From: Trichobilharzia szidati
Taxonomy: Eukaryota > Platyhelminthes > Trematoda > Strigeidida > Schistosomatidae
DNA: 64,000 nt
Assembly: GCA_944472155.2 (NCBI GenBank)
Contig: OX235274.1
Span: forward strand, 32,610,052 to 32,674,051
Direction: 5' to 3'
Positions 1 through 12,400 of the stretch are shown in pieces (positions within the stretch are counted from its first letter, which is position 1; the number at the start of each line of letters is the position of its first letter). The notes under the pieces are model-generated. The model searched no databases. It worked only from the letters and a program-made list of their open reading frames with translations, and was not told the DNA's origin. A program made the translations under genes and the position numbers.

Positions 1-288
1 CCATTGATACTAAGACTTCATAACTCTAGCTTGAAGCCCTTCGCTTCATGTTTCCCTTTTGTCTTCCTTTCCTGCCTTCTATACATTTTTTACAAGGATC
101 CCTCATTCCTCCCCTTCACCACTTATAGTCTCTCACTCCACCAATGTTTATTCCTTCAGAAGATATCACACACATACAATATATTACTTACAAAAAATCT
201 TGTTAGTAGCACTTTTAAAATAAAGAAAAACCTAACTGATTTCTTTCTAAAAAAAGGTGAAATGATGGATGAATCGCTCAGAACTCAC

Positions 289-444
289 AGCTTTATCCAT
301 ACTTTGAGCAGATGGTATATGATCCAAGTCGATGAATGGATGAGAGAAAAACTGTTCATGAGTTAATCGCTCGGAGGGTTTACGTTTCAATAAATCACGT
401 ATTAATGCAGCACATGGTTTACTGATTTCATTGGTTTGAGGCAC
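289..444 (-). CDS. ULK3: ULK3-like kinase exon 7 (kinase C-lobe end)
   Basis: 52 codons, phase 0 at both ends. The acceptor is TTTGTGTAG just above 444 and the donor GTGAGT starts at 288. It encodes LIRDLLKRKPSERLTHEQFF (subdomain XI, with the conserved Arg) followed by HPFIDLDHIPSAQSMDKA, which resembles the ULK3 link between the kinase and MIT domains. The gene continues to the left of the window. Confidence 0.88.
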
Positions 445-3400
445 CTACACAAAATACGAGTAGGAGATAGGGGAAAAAAGTGGCTTAGACATTCATTTCT
501 GTTGATAAAGATAACAAACAGTAGATTGCTGAAACATCGTCAAACATCGGTACAATTTCACATTGTTTATTTGCAAATTGATATGAAAATAAAAACAGGA
601 GAGAAAAGAAGACGTATCTTCGAGAGTTAGTTTGTAGGGATTTGATTCGTTTCAAGTTTCCCCATGGATTGATATTAGTTAGAGTGCACTGGATACAGCT
701 GTTTCGTCCTTGTTTGGAACACTTCAGCACTACCACCCCCATGGTGCAACTAGGGATCGAACCTAGGACCTTCAGGTCACGAGAAGAGCTCGTTGACCAT
801 TCATTCAGCCACTCGGATGGAATCCTGTAACCCATGAATTCTAAATTCTGTTCGCCAATGTCATCGGCGAATATTTGACCTCACACCCTACGTGGTGTAC
901 CCCACTGGGCAACAGCAAAAAATTAAAAGGTACCACGATTAAATGATCCTGAATTAACTACTCATATTCTCTTAGGTGAAATATAGTAGTTTATTATAAA
1001 AAGTATATTTGCAGCTTGGGATTTGGTTCTCGAATTTTTGGACGTCTTAGTCAAGCGAACAATCACAGGGGAATTAGAAACTCATGTTTGTGGAAAATCA
1101 ACTCACACGGACCAAATATTCACTCAATTACAACAGCGACAATCCAATAACACACAAAAGGAATAGTATACAAACACTATTCAAGAGAACCAGCCAGGAC
1201 TCATTGCAGCACTCACACCTTAAAGAAAATTGAAGAAAGATATCTCATGGACGTCTTCCAAAAGAATGGATATCCACAAAATTTCATCAAAAGACATATA
1301 CCCCCAAGCCAACCTATCAATCGAAAAGCCCCCAAGGAGAACACAAAGAAAGTCACCCTACCATATATATAAACGACATCTCAGAAATTACTGCAAGACT
1401 CTTCAAACCTTTAGGGAATGACGTCGCACACAAACCAACAAAATCACTTCACTCAGCTCTATGTCAACCAAAGGCTCAACAATGAAAGAAGATAAAACCA
1501 ATATCGCCTACAAAATAAATTGTAACAACTGAGAAAAACACTAAATTGGCCAAAGTGGGCGTCCCCTTGGTCTTCGTATCCATGATCATAAGCTAGCCGT
1601 CAAAAGACATGACATCCACTCTATCACTCATATCACTACATACAGACAACCACGGACATCAATTCAACTGGGACAACGTTCAAATATTAGACAGAGAAAA
1701 CACCAAGAATTCTAGAGAATTTTTAGAAGCCTGGTATTCCAGTGAATCGTCAGTCAGTAGACACATCGACATAGACAAAATTTACCAATCGATAAGAAGG
1801 AAATCTCACACACAAAGGGTAAAACTTCACGTCAAGGAAACAATCAACACCAGTACCAATACAAGTAGCCTACAGGGTGTGAAAACACACAAAAACAACC
1901 AACCACATTCAAGTTCACCAGGAGAGATGACTAATAAGCTCGTGGAGAAATCTAAAAGCTCACTTCAAGAAATTGAAGTATGCGCTGAAGATGTTGCCTA
2001 GTAGGGCAATATGAAAGCTTCGCAAATAAACTATCCAGCTCAGAGAACACAACCACATCAAAATCATCCACCTGAGCTACAAATCTTCTCCATCATATCT
2101 ATAGTACCTATTCCTTACACTTGCTCCCCCCCCCCGGCTAATCGCGCCCTCTCACTGGAACTTCAGGCAGCTTCGTCTTGTAGTTGGACACCAGTGACCA
2201 TTAGATTAATTAACAACCGTCATTTTGTGGGGATCAGATTGGTTTCCATTTTGATCACAGATCGGTATCAGTTAGCGAACCAGCGGCATTGATGAAGAGT
2301 TCCAAACTATGAAGAAACAGCTGTCCAGTATTTCCTGGTTTTCAGTGTTCCTCTAACTGAAATCGATCCGTGATCAAACATGTAAAGAATAACGAAATGA
2401 CTACAGGCAATTTCATAAGATACATTTACAGGTGGCTCCACCCAACCTGTATTTCTTTTGATATTAAAGTAAGCGAGAAATTCGCTGTGTGATCACAGCT
2501 AATATCCATTTTGAGCAATATCTGTTAACATTGCGACGTGAACTGACTCTCATATCAGTCCAACAAAACCATATTTTGTTTCACAAAACCACTGAATATA
2601 AATCTTCAAAATTAGCCTCCAACACTACTAACCCGGTTGCAAAGTGCCTACTTCATTGATGATATCATTTTTAAATAACATCAAATCAATAATATAAATA
2701 GATTAAAGTTCAATGGCATCAACATAAAATAAGCTGAATATTAGATTGTTGCAGGCAATCGGCAGGAAGCCCTGCTGGGACCTAGGTTTCGTGCTAGTTG
2801 CCACTCACAAGTCAGCAAGGTGTATCTGCCACCTCGAAGGAACTCATGTCCCTTATGAGATTTGAACCCGCGTCACCCAGTGGGGCTGCAGTCAGAGATG
2901 TTACCACTGAGCTATTCGGGCTCGCGATTGACCTCCTGTAGGACTGTAGATGCGATTTTCACTGGACACTAGCAGTGAAAATAAGCTGAATTTCAGAAAA
3001 ATTAGGAACGATAATAATATAAATTCGTGAATTTATAGTCTCTACTGAAGGCCAGGGCAGTAGTAGTGGCTGGACTTGCTTCTTTTAAACACAGAGCACT
3101 GGTTGTGTGAGGCGAATTGCAATAGCCTCTGCTGTTTGGAGCATGCGGTGCTTTGATGATTTTGGCAATTTATTTAGCACCCGGTAGAGAAGGATTCTTC
3201 AATACTAGCTGGCTTTGTGGCCCGTTTGCACCAGAAAGTCCAATATCAAACTGTTAATGGTTTTCACTACACCTTTACTTAGCCATAGTGGGAGATGTTG
3301 TCGAGTACGAAAAATCAAATTCCTAGAGCAACGGCCAATATAACTCGCTCCACCACAAGCGCAGTTGAATTGGTAGATACAATTTGAAGTGGCTAGTCTA

Positions 3401-6400
3401 GGTACTTCATCTTTCAGTCGAGGTAGCACCATCGGTCGTGTAGAGAATAAGACGTGTAGTTCGCCAGCATTAAAAGTTCTTTGAACTGATTTTCTTAATT
3501 TCTTCGTAATTATTTCACTTCGTATATCGCCCTTGAATTGCAGTCGTATATAAAGAGGCTTCTTGTTTTCATTCTTTTCGCTAACCAAGCAAAACACAGG
3601 GCTTCAAGCTGAAGCTCTGAAGTCTCAGTAGCGGTGGTGTTGGCTTTCATGGGAGGCGGTTGCTAGTCTCCATCCAGTCCAACCCTCCCTCTTTCCCAAG
3701 GTAACTACCGGTCGGTCGGTTTTCGACATAGAACTTTGCACATATGTGCAGCAGTTCAAGTCGCCACACTCCATGTAGCACACAAAGGAAGAGAAGATAG
3801 TAGGAGAAATGCATAATAAAGACAGTAAACAGAGGTGTGAGACAAAGGAATAGTAATAACGAAGGACAAAACAGTTTCATTGGAAAGGTAACTACCGGCT
3901 AGGTGAAGTTTAAGTGCGTCGTCTGAGAATCGAACCTCGGACCACTTGAGGTGTGGTTGGAGAGCATTCTACGACCGAACCACCAATGCACAGATTTTAC
4001 ATCAGCATACACTAAGTTATAACTTTTCTAATAAACCAGATTAATCCAAAAATCGTTATATCACAACAATACATTCTATCTAAAGCTCAAATAAAATCGA
4101 ATTTACACTCTTCACAAAACATTAAAACAATCATGTGATAGAGATATTTGCATACTTTGCACACACACGCACACACACACAAATTCATCAAAATCAACAG
4201 CAGGAGAAGAAAACTAACAAGAATCTTTCAGAACGCATAAGAATGACAGGATTCGAGTTAGAATACTTCACCCACTGAGCGTGCATACTGTTTATCAAGA
4301 TTCCTACCTTACTTGTAGTCAATTCCTGTACAAATCAGGAATAAATAAGTGGAGTTCACACCACTTTTACAGTTGGGTTGGATGTCTCAACCGATAGGGC
4401 TGAATACCTCTACTTTAAAGCCTATTGCTAATAAAGATCACTATAAATATCGGTCTTCATTGTTTCCTATAATAAAAAATTAACAATTAAAACACAAAAT
4501 AATCGAGCAAAGAATATCCTTTTCGATAAATTCCTCTTCTGGCTCTACAATTATATACATAGAATATTCTAGATTAGTAGTCAATGACAATATTAGTGTT
4601 TTTTAAATAATATCGATTTGTAAAGTAAGATCAATGGAATTACAGTTCAGATGCTTAAATTATAATAATAATAATAAAGATATAATGGCAAATAGAATAT
4701 CAACTGAAATTATGAAAATTCCACAAAAATTCAGGATCATTCAAATCTAGATGGCCAAGGTAATGATAATGTCTGAACTAACTTCTTTTGGATGCATAAA
4801 TTAGGCTTGTTAATATGGATCCCAACAGCGCCTCAGCAATATTTAGTAGTCGAACTCTTAAAGCGAAATTGAGATTCGTAGGTATGCGGTAAATGACCCT
4901 GAAAGCATGATTAACGTCAATCTTGTGTTCTGTCTCCACAAGATGAGACAGAATAGTGCTGTGAATAGATTTTGTTTGTCCTTTGCTTAACCAAGCAGGG
5001 TGATGTTCGGAAATTCGACGAGAAACACGCCTAATTGTACGGCCTATGTAACTGGCTCCACAGGAGCAGTTAAATTGGTATATACACATGGAAGAGGCGA
5101 AATTAGGCAGTTTGTCTTTTATTCCCGAACGCAGAAGAGGAGTCGTTTTTAAAGATACAGCGTAATTCAGCAGCAGGGAATGCTCTTTTTACCGCATTTC
5201 TAAGGCGCTGTGTTAGTATCTCACTGGTGTTGTCTCCTAGGAACTGCATCTGTAAGAATAAGGCCTTTTTTGGAACTGTTGGTAACTTGGGCTGCTTTGG
5301 TTTCAGATTCAGATTCTTATCAATAAACTTTTCAGGATAACCATTCTCACTTAGCAACTGTTTAATATTGTTAAGTTCCTCGTCAAGACATTCGTCCGAG
5401 CAAATCTCTCTTGCTCTGTGGACCAAGCACTTTATCAGATTGCGTTCGTATTAACAATTAAGGTTACCTAACATACGCTAACAGAGATGAATACTTCAAT
5501 GTAGATTTCGTTACGAACCGAAATCAGATAGAAAGGTCACTGAAAACAAGGAAGTACTGGATGGTAGCTGATTCATTCTAGTTTGGGACTACTGCTCAGC
5601 AGTGCACACCCACGACCCTAAACTAGGGATCGAACTTGGGACCTTTAGGTTATCAATCTCCAGCTCATTGATGGTCAGTGGGAAGTCGTGACCAGTAAGA
5701 CCCACCATATCAACATGAAGTAGATGTTCAAGTGTTTGAATGGTCTATGAGCGTGGTTTCATTGTGACATGAAGGTCCCAGTTTCCATCCCTGGTTGCAT
5801 CTTGGGTATGCGCTGATGAGGAATCTCAAACTAGGATGAAACAACTGTCCAATGCTCTGTGGTTTTCAATGATTCTCTAACAGATATTGATCCCTGACGA
5901 AATCCACACTGAATTTAATGCAATTAATCTCTGCAGCAACCCCATAATCTAAAGAAAAATATGATAAATTACCTCAATAGGATCATCCTTGACTAGTATT
6001 TCTTTCAACTGCTGAATATTTGCATTACCATATGGAGGAGCACCGAACAGACACTCTATTCAGTGAGAAGGAGAGAGAAAAAAAAAGATGAAAATAAACG
6101 AGGAGAAATAATGTCTGGAAATAAATAAACTTGGCAATCTCTATTTAGTCATGGTACCAAGAGCAGTGTTAAATCCTCTAAAGGGGTTTCATCCTCATCA
6201 GTCTTTCATTTCTCCGCTTTTGTGTACATCGACTCAATGAGTAAATGCGTGGTCGGATTTGCTTTGAAATGTGTTTCACAAATCTATAAAACAGTGAGGA
6301 TTTCAAACACCTCATCGACTGAGGTGGTAGAGGAGAATCTTACGCATCCCCAGCCACCAACTTCCTCAATAAACAACGTAACCTGAAGTGGGATTACTCT

Positions 6401-9400
6401 GAAGAAGTTTTAGGGATCATTTCGCATGGAAACACGGTACGCGTCCATGAATTCATTAACTGTTGGCTTCATCCACGTAGGGATACGCAGACTTGGGGGT
6501 CATAGGGACGCTAATAATCAATGGTTCGAAACTATTGGTGACACCAATATTCATCTAATTAACCTATTTCCCGTATATTTTCGTCTACTGCAGTTTCGTT
6601 ACATTTCTTCTGTCTACTTTTATGTGCTTCTGTGAAATAGGGCAATTTGAACTGATGCAATATTGTACCAAGTCCTACACTTTACTTTTGTTATTATGCT
6701 TCTCTATTAGTCGAAAACGGAGTTATAACTCATTACTTTGAGCACTGAACTTTGAAGTAGTTGGTTCACGGTTCCCAATCCCACTGCTTTCATCGAAACA
6801 GGCAATTAGATAGTGAATGTGGAAGAATTATTTTTTTTCTACTAAACAGATGTCTTCATTAAACCTTTTCAGTTTCCTTCGATATTACACCGTCCCGTTT
6901 TACAACTGTAACAGACAATCTTTCTTTCTTTCTTTCGAGAGAATGGTAGTCAGAAACGGGAATGCACATTGCCTTCATTATAAAGAGACACAAAGAAGGT
7001 GACTGCAGAGAGGGAAATGCCTCCTCCTCGATAAACTTACACAAACACAGACACATACAAACTAAGCTGTACATTCATGAGTACACATATTAGAAACTGT
7101 AAAAACTATTTTAGAACTACTTCCGGTCAGTAATAAGAATTGATAAAATTACGAAAATAAGTCTGCATAATTCAATAAGAATCTAGAATATGAAAAAAAA
7201 CAAAGAAGTATAATCACACAATGGAGAAACTATCCAGGACGATAAATCCATCATGGTAGCACCAGCATAATTCTTTTTCTTGGAACAAACCTACAACTAA
7301 GCAAACGAACTTATTGAAAGGCCAAACAAAAACATGGCCTCATCAATCCATGAAATCCCTGACAGTTGAACTGAGTCAGATAGGGAGATGCAGACTTCCA
7401 GGTTGGGGGGCCCTCGGGACTCTAAGAATCAATGACTGGAGACAATAGGTGACATGGCTCAAAATCGCTGTCAATGGCTTACGTAGATGTATTCAGTCTC
7501 TGTAATCTTTCATATTCCTTTCTACCATTACTCATTCTGTTTCCTATACTTGTCAAAACTCTATTGATTCTCTTCACTCATTTTCTTGTCTACCTTTCTG
7601 TGCTATTTAGAACGTGGCAACTCGAACTGCTGCACTTCGGTGCCAAGTTCTATGTTAAATCCAGACAGACAGAGACAGACCTATTGAAAAGATAACGAAT
7701 CGACTGGAAGTCTTCTTCTTGAAGTACTTAGAACGGAAAGAGTCTTAGTGTTGCGTGACTGCAGAGGGCCCAGGCGTCAACTGTTTGAGTCGCTTTTAGA
7801 GTTGTAACAGTATTAAGATATTACCGCCAGCTACGAACTGGATGTCGGGATGAACAATCTTCAGAGTCGACCTTTTCTAACTCCATTCTATTTTCCCAGA
7901 TCGAAGAGGCAGTATAACTGGGATGCTGGTTATCTAAAGGGAACACCTTACTGCTGTCAAATCCCTATACGCCAGCAGCACGAGTTCGCTAACATACCCC
8001 AAACATAGTGTAAACGACTTATACTATGACGGTAACTGCTTTTAGTTTGACCGCTATCCAGATGACCTTCCTGGCATAGTGGGACCTGACAGGAACACCA
8101 GTTCCAATCAGTGTAGTTCGTTGGGTCGTTGCAACATGCAAGCCCGACCACCAACACCATCACCACGTAAAGGTAGAAGTGACTGGTCGGGATGGGAAGT
8201 TTGAACATTCCACTACACATTATTAGATGAACAGAATTTAAAAAAAGAAAAACAACCATTCAGCTCACCGTATAAAATAATACCAACTGACCATAAATCA
8301 CAAGATGGATGATAAACACCTTCACAGTAGATTTCAGGCGCCATATACAATAGTGTACCACGTACTTCGTTCATGTGAGCTGTTCCTTCAATACACTTGG
8401 CGAAACCAAAATCTTTGTTAGAGGAAATAACAAAAATTGAACAGATAATCAATACACCAAGCACATTATGAATATGACATTGTCAATTGATTGGCTAATA
8501 TTTAGGACTGTCAGAATGTGTAAGCAAAAAATAAAAGAGAAATAGGAACCTAAATGATGGTTTAATTTAATGCCTAAAACTAATAACGCTAGTAGAATAT
8601 ATGGTACTATAAAAATACATAAACCAGGTTACCCCATAAGACCAATAGTAGATTTCAGAAATACACCGACATATGAATTATCAAAATACTTAGCTCTAAT
8701 ACTACGTCCCATTAGAAATCATTCAAACTCTAGGCTAACTAATTCATATGAAATGAAAAAGAAACTAAATGACATTCAACTAGAGAATAATGAAAAAATG
8801 GTTAGTTTTGATATAACTAGTCTTTACACTTATATACCAATCAATATGGCGCTTAAAAGAGAACTAACTTCTGATCCCGAAATTAGTCATAGGACGAAGC
8901 TGCCCATTGAGAAAATTATTTTAGGAATTCAGTTATGCCTCACATCTACTGTCTTTAAATTCTTTAAATATATAGACAAACAGATGGTGTAGCAATGGGA
9001 TCACCAATATCCCATATCGTAGTAGATATCTTTATGGACAGCTGGGAAAATATTGCTCTGAATACATTTAATCCTACTGCAAAGATAATATGGTGGAGAT
9101 ATGTGGATGACACTTTCACAGTGTTAAAAACGGAACATATCTCTAGCTTTTTGACACATATAAACTCACTAGTAGAGGGAATAATATTCACATTTGCATC
9201 GGAAAATGAACAAGGAGAATTAGCCATGTTAGATTGTTAAACAAAACGAATAGAAGAAGGTAAACTTCACACTAGTGTTTATAGAAAACCAACACATTCT
9301 AATAGATACTTAGACTTTAATTCATCTCATCCGCTTTCTGTAAAGGTAGGCTTAGTTAAGTGTCTAACAAACCGAGCAGTAGCACTAAGTAGTACAAAAA

Positions 9401-12400
9401 AGACCTAAATGATGAAATGAAACAGATGGAAGAAGAGGAGTTGGTGTTAAATAACTATCCGAGGAGGAAAATAAAAATAATGGTGAAACTAATAATGATA
9501 ACATAAATAAGAGAGAATATAAGTCATCTACAGTTATAACATATAAGGAGGGGACATCTGAGACCCTACGTAGGATTCTAAATAAACCAGGAATTAGGGT
9601 GGCATTTAAACCTACAAACTCACTCAGGGACAAGCTCTGTAGGTTAAAGGACCCAGTTGACCCAATTAGACAAAATAATATAATTTACAAAATACCCTGC
9701 AATGACTGTGAGGTCAACTACATAGGTCAAACTAGTAGGTCAGGGGTAGTCAGATTGTCAGAACATAAAAATTTAGCTAAGGTTAGAATGGTTGACCCAG
9801 CGAGGATAAGTAATTAGGAAAAAGCTCAGCGATTGCACTGCAAGCAATAGCACACAACCACACAATATGGTGTTGAGAGAGGGTTCAGATTCTAAGAAGT
9901 AATACAGGTAGGTGGAGAGAGAGATTGATTACCGAATCCTGCCTGGTTCATCGAGTCCACACCCAACACATACAATAGAAATCACTCAACGCAAATACCA
10001 GAGATATTTATGGAAGATATTATTACCAGTCAAATCAGAGAATAATAAATAATGTTAAAATGTATTCAATTCACATGACAGCATTGTAACAAGTTACTTA
10101 TTTTGACTATAAAAACACTCGTCTAATTTCCCATCTGATTGTAACTGATCATTAACACTCATATTACTATCCTATATTGATTTTTATTCAAATGTCTAAT
10201 CAATTTTACTCATGTATATAAATGAAGCAGGGAAGTTGTATGAGTGCCTTGATATGATAATGAGTGGCAATAATTTTTGCTCGAAACGTGGTCATCAGTT
10301 AATATAACTGTACAACACTGTTTGATTTATCAAAATAAAATCTTATCCATAATGAAGAAATATGAACCTATCAGTGAGTAACCTCCGTTGGTTCAATGGC
10401 AGAACGCTAGTCAAACACCCACATGGCCTGGGGTTCGATTCCCGGTCGGCGTACTGCTAAACCTTGCCTAACTGGTAGTAAGCCCGGTAAGGAGCTAAAG
10501 TTGGGCTAGCAAGCTCACTTCGCACAAAAAATACACCACTGCTACTGAAACTTCACAGCCCAAGCGTGAAGCTCTATGCTCCACTCGGGACGATGCTGGA
10601 TAGAAAACATAAGTGAAAAAATACATCAACTGAACACACAAATAAACTTGGTTACCACACTACTGTGTAAAAGAATGGATAACAATGACACAGTGTTCAA
10701 CAATCATCGTCATTGTCAGTACTGTTTTATTTACCAATTTATACAGCACAGGTTTTAAGAAATGCACCATATGGAATAGGAAAAAATGCTGAAAAAAAGA
10801 AAAAGGGTGATAAATGACCTTAGCTGACTTCGATTTTGAGCAGTTATCCTTTACTCCACTTCATATTATGAGTGGATTAGCTCTCAGTTTCTTACGAACA
10901 GTCCTACGGCTAGAGAAAAGTGTGGCGATTTGACTCACTGACTTCAATGCATGACTTTTAAGTAGTGGTTCACAGATGAGAAATCCTCCCCACCACCTAA
11001 TTCAGTTTGAGCAACTGGATAGTATCATCACCTCTAACACAATAATTGTCGCGGTCGGTTTTCGACATAGAACTTTGCACTGATGTGCGGCAGTTCAAGT
11101 CGCCACACTCCATGTAACACACAAAGCAAGAGAAGAAAGTAAGAGAAATGCATAATAATATAGACAGTAAACAGTGGTGTGAGACAAAAGAATAGTAATA
11201 ACGAAGAACAAAACAGTTTCATTTGAAATCATAAGTCACAAGGAGTGGATGCATCTGTGCCAGGTATTGAGAACGATTTTGAGCCATGTCACCAATTGTT
11301 TCCAACCATTGGTTTTTATCGTCCCGAGGACCCCAACCAGGAAGTCTACACCTTCCTACGTGACCAGCTTTAACTAACTGTTGTAGATTTCATTGACTGG
11401 TGCCACGCTTTCGTTTGACCGCCACTAGCTCTTTTCCAGCCTGGCCCTATATCAGCTAACATCGCCCGTCGAGGAAGGCGATGACTAGGCATACGTAACA
11501 CATGTCCCAACCATCTCAGTCGATGTAATTTCACAGTCTCATCGATTGATTTCCCCGCCTTACCTAGCACTCGACGCCTAACCTCAATATTGCTCACCTT
11601 ATTATACCACTTCACACGGGAGATGGAACGCAGACACCTATGATCGAAGACAGCTAATCTTTTCATGTCTTCTGCTCTCAATGGTCAGGTCTCACAGCCA
11701 TAAAGGAGGACGCAGCGGACTGTTGAGCAGTACACACGCCCTTTGGTCGATAGTCGGATATCACGTCTACGCCAGACGTGCTTGAAAACTTTATATTGAA
11801 TAAGTGACCACATTTCCAAGTCACTGATATTGTTCTATTAAGATTGATAATCATCCCACTTCACTTGCTCCATCACTCACAATCGATGCAATCAAACTAC
11901 TAAGGCAACTGTTTCGTCCTTGTTTGAGATTCTTCATCAGTGCACACTGATGACTCCTCTCCCTGGAATTTATTCACACAGCTTCATAATCTGCTTTACA
12001 TATTTTTTTCCATCAACCCCCCACACCCTGTTGTTTATTGCAATTTCCCACATATCTAGTATAGGCGTTGCATCATTTCGATTGCACGTGTCTAGTGTTT
12101 ATTCTATGAACAAAGATTGGCTGATTAACCTCTCTTGTGCATGCGTGTATTAACACACAACTACACAATAGGATGGGACTGAGCTACAGTTATAAAAAGT
12201 AATATAGGTAGGTGGTGGGAGAGGTCGATTACTGAATCTTTGTTCATCGAATCACCATCAAGCACGTGCAATCGAAATGATGTAACGCTTATACTGGACA
12301 TTTAGAAAATTTAAATAAACAAAAAGGGAGAGAGAGAAGAAATATATGAAGCGAATTATGAAGCCGTGTGAATACATTGATATGATTATGAGCAATAAAT

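Larger units (their letters stand above)
8545..10340 (+). mobile_element. Penelope-like element, 5'-truncated, RT + GIY-YIG, broken frames
   Basis: Plus-strand reading starts at about 8570 with PKTNNASRIYGTIKIHKPGY, PIRPIVDF and FDITSLYTYIPI (RT core), shifts frame near 8992, continues with MGSPISHIVVDIF and WWRYVDDTF (YVDD catalytic box, about 9100), meets a stop at 9238, and resumes through a KLHTSVYRKPTHSN stretch to NIIYKIPCNDCEVNYIGQTS (GIY-YIG, about 9680-9740). The 3' untranslated part ends near 10320 with CTCGAAACGTGGTCATCAG. Sits antisense in the ULK3-like intron between exons 4 and 5. Confidence 0.85.

Noticed and set aside
4..366. 120-codon plus-strand open frame at the left edge
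   Set aside because: It overlaps the ULK3-like exon 7 on the opposite strand and has no recognisable protein pattern.
4157..4182. CRISPR-like or regulatory repeat
   Set aside because: A simple CA microsatellite; no spacers; the genome is eukaryotic.
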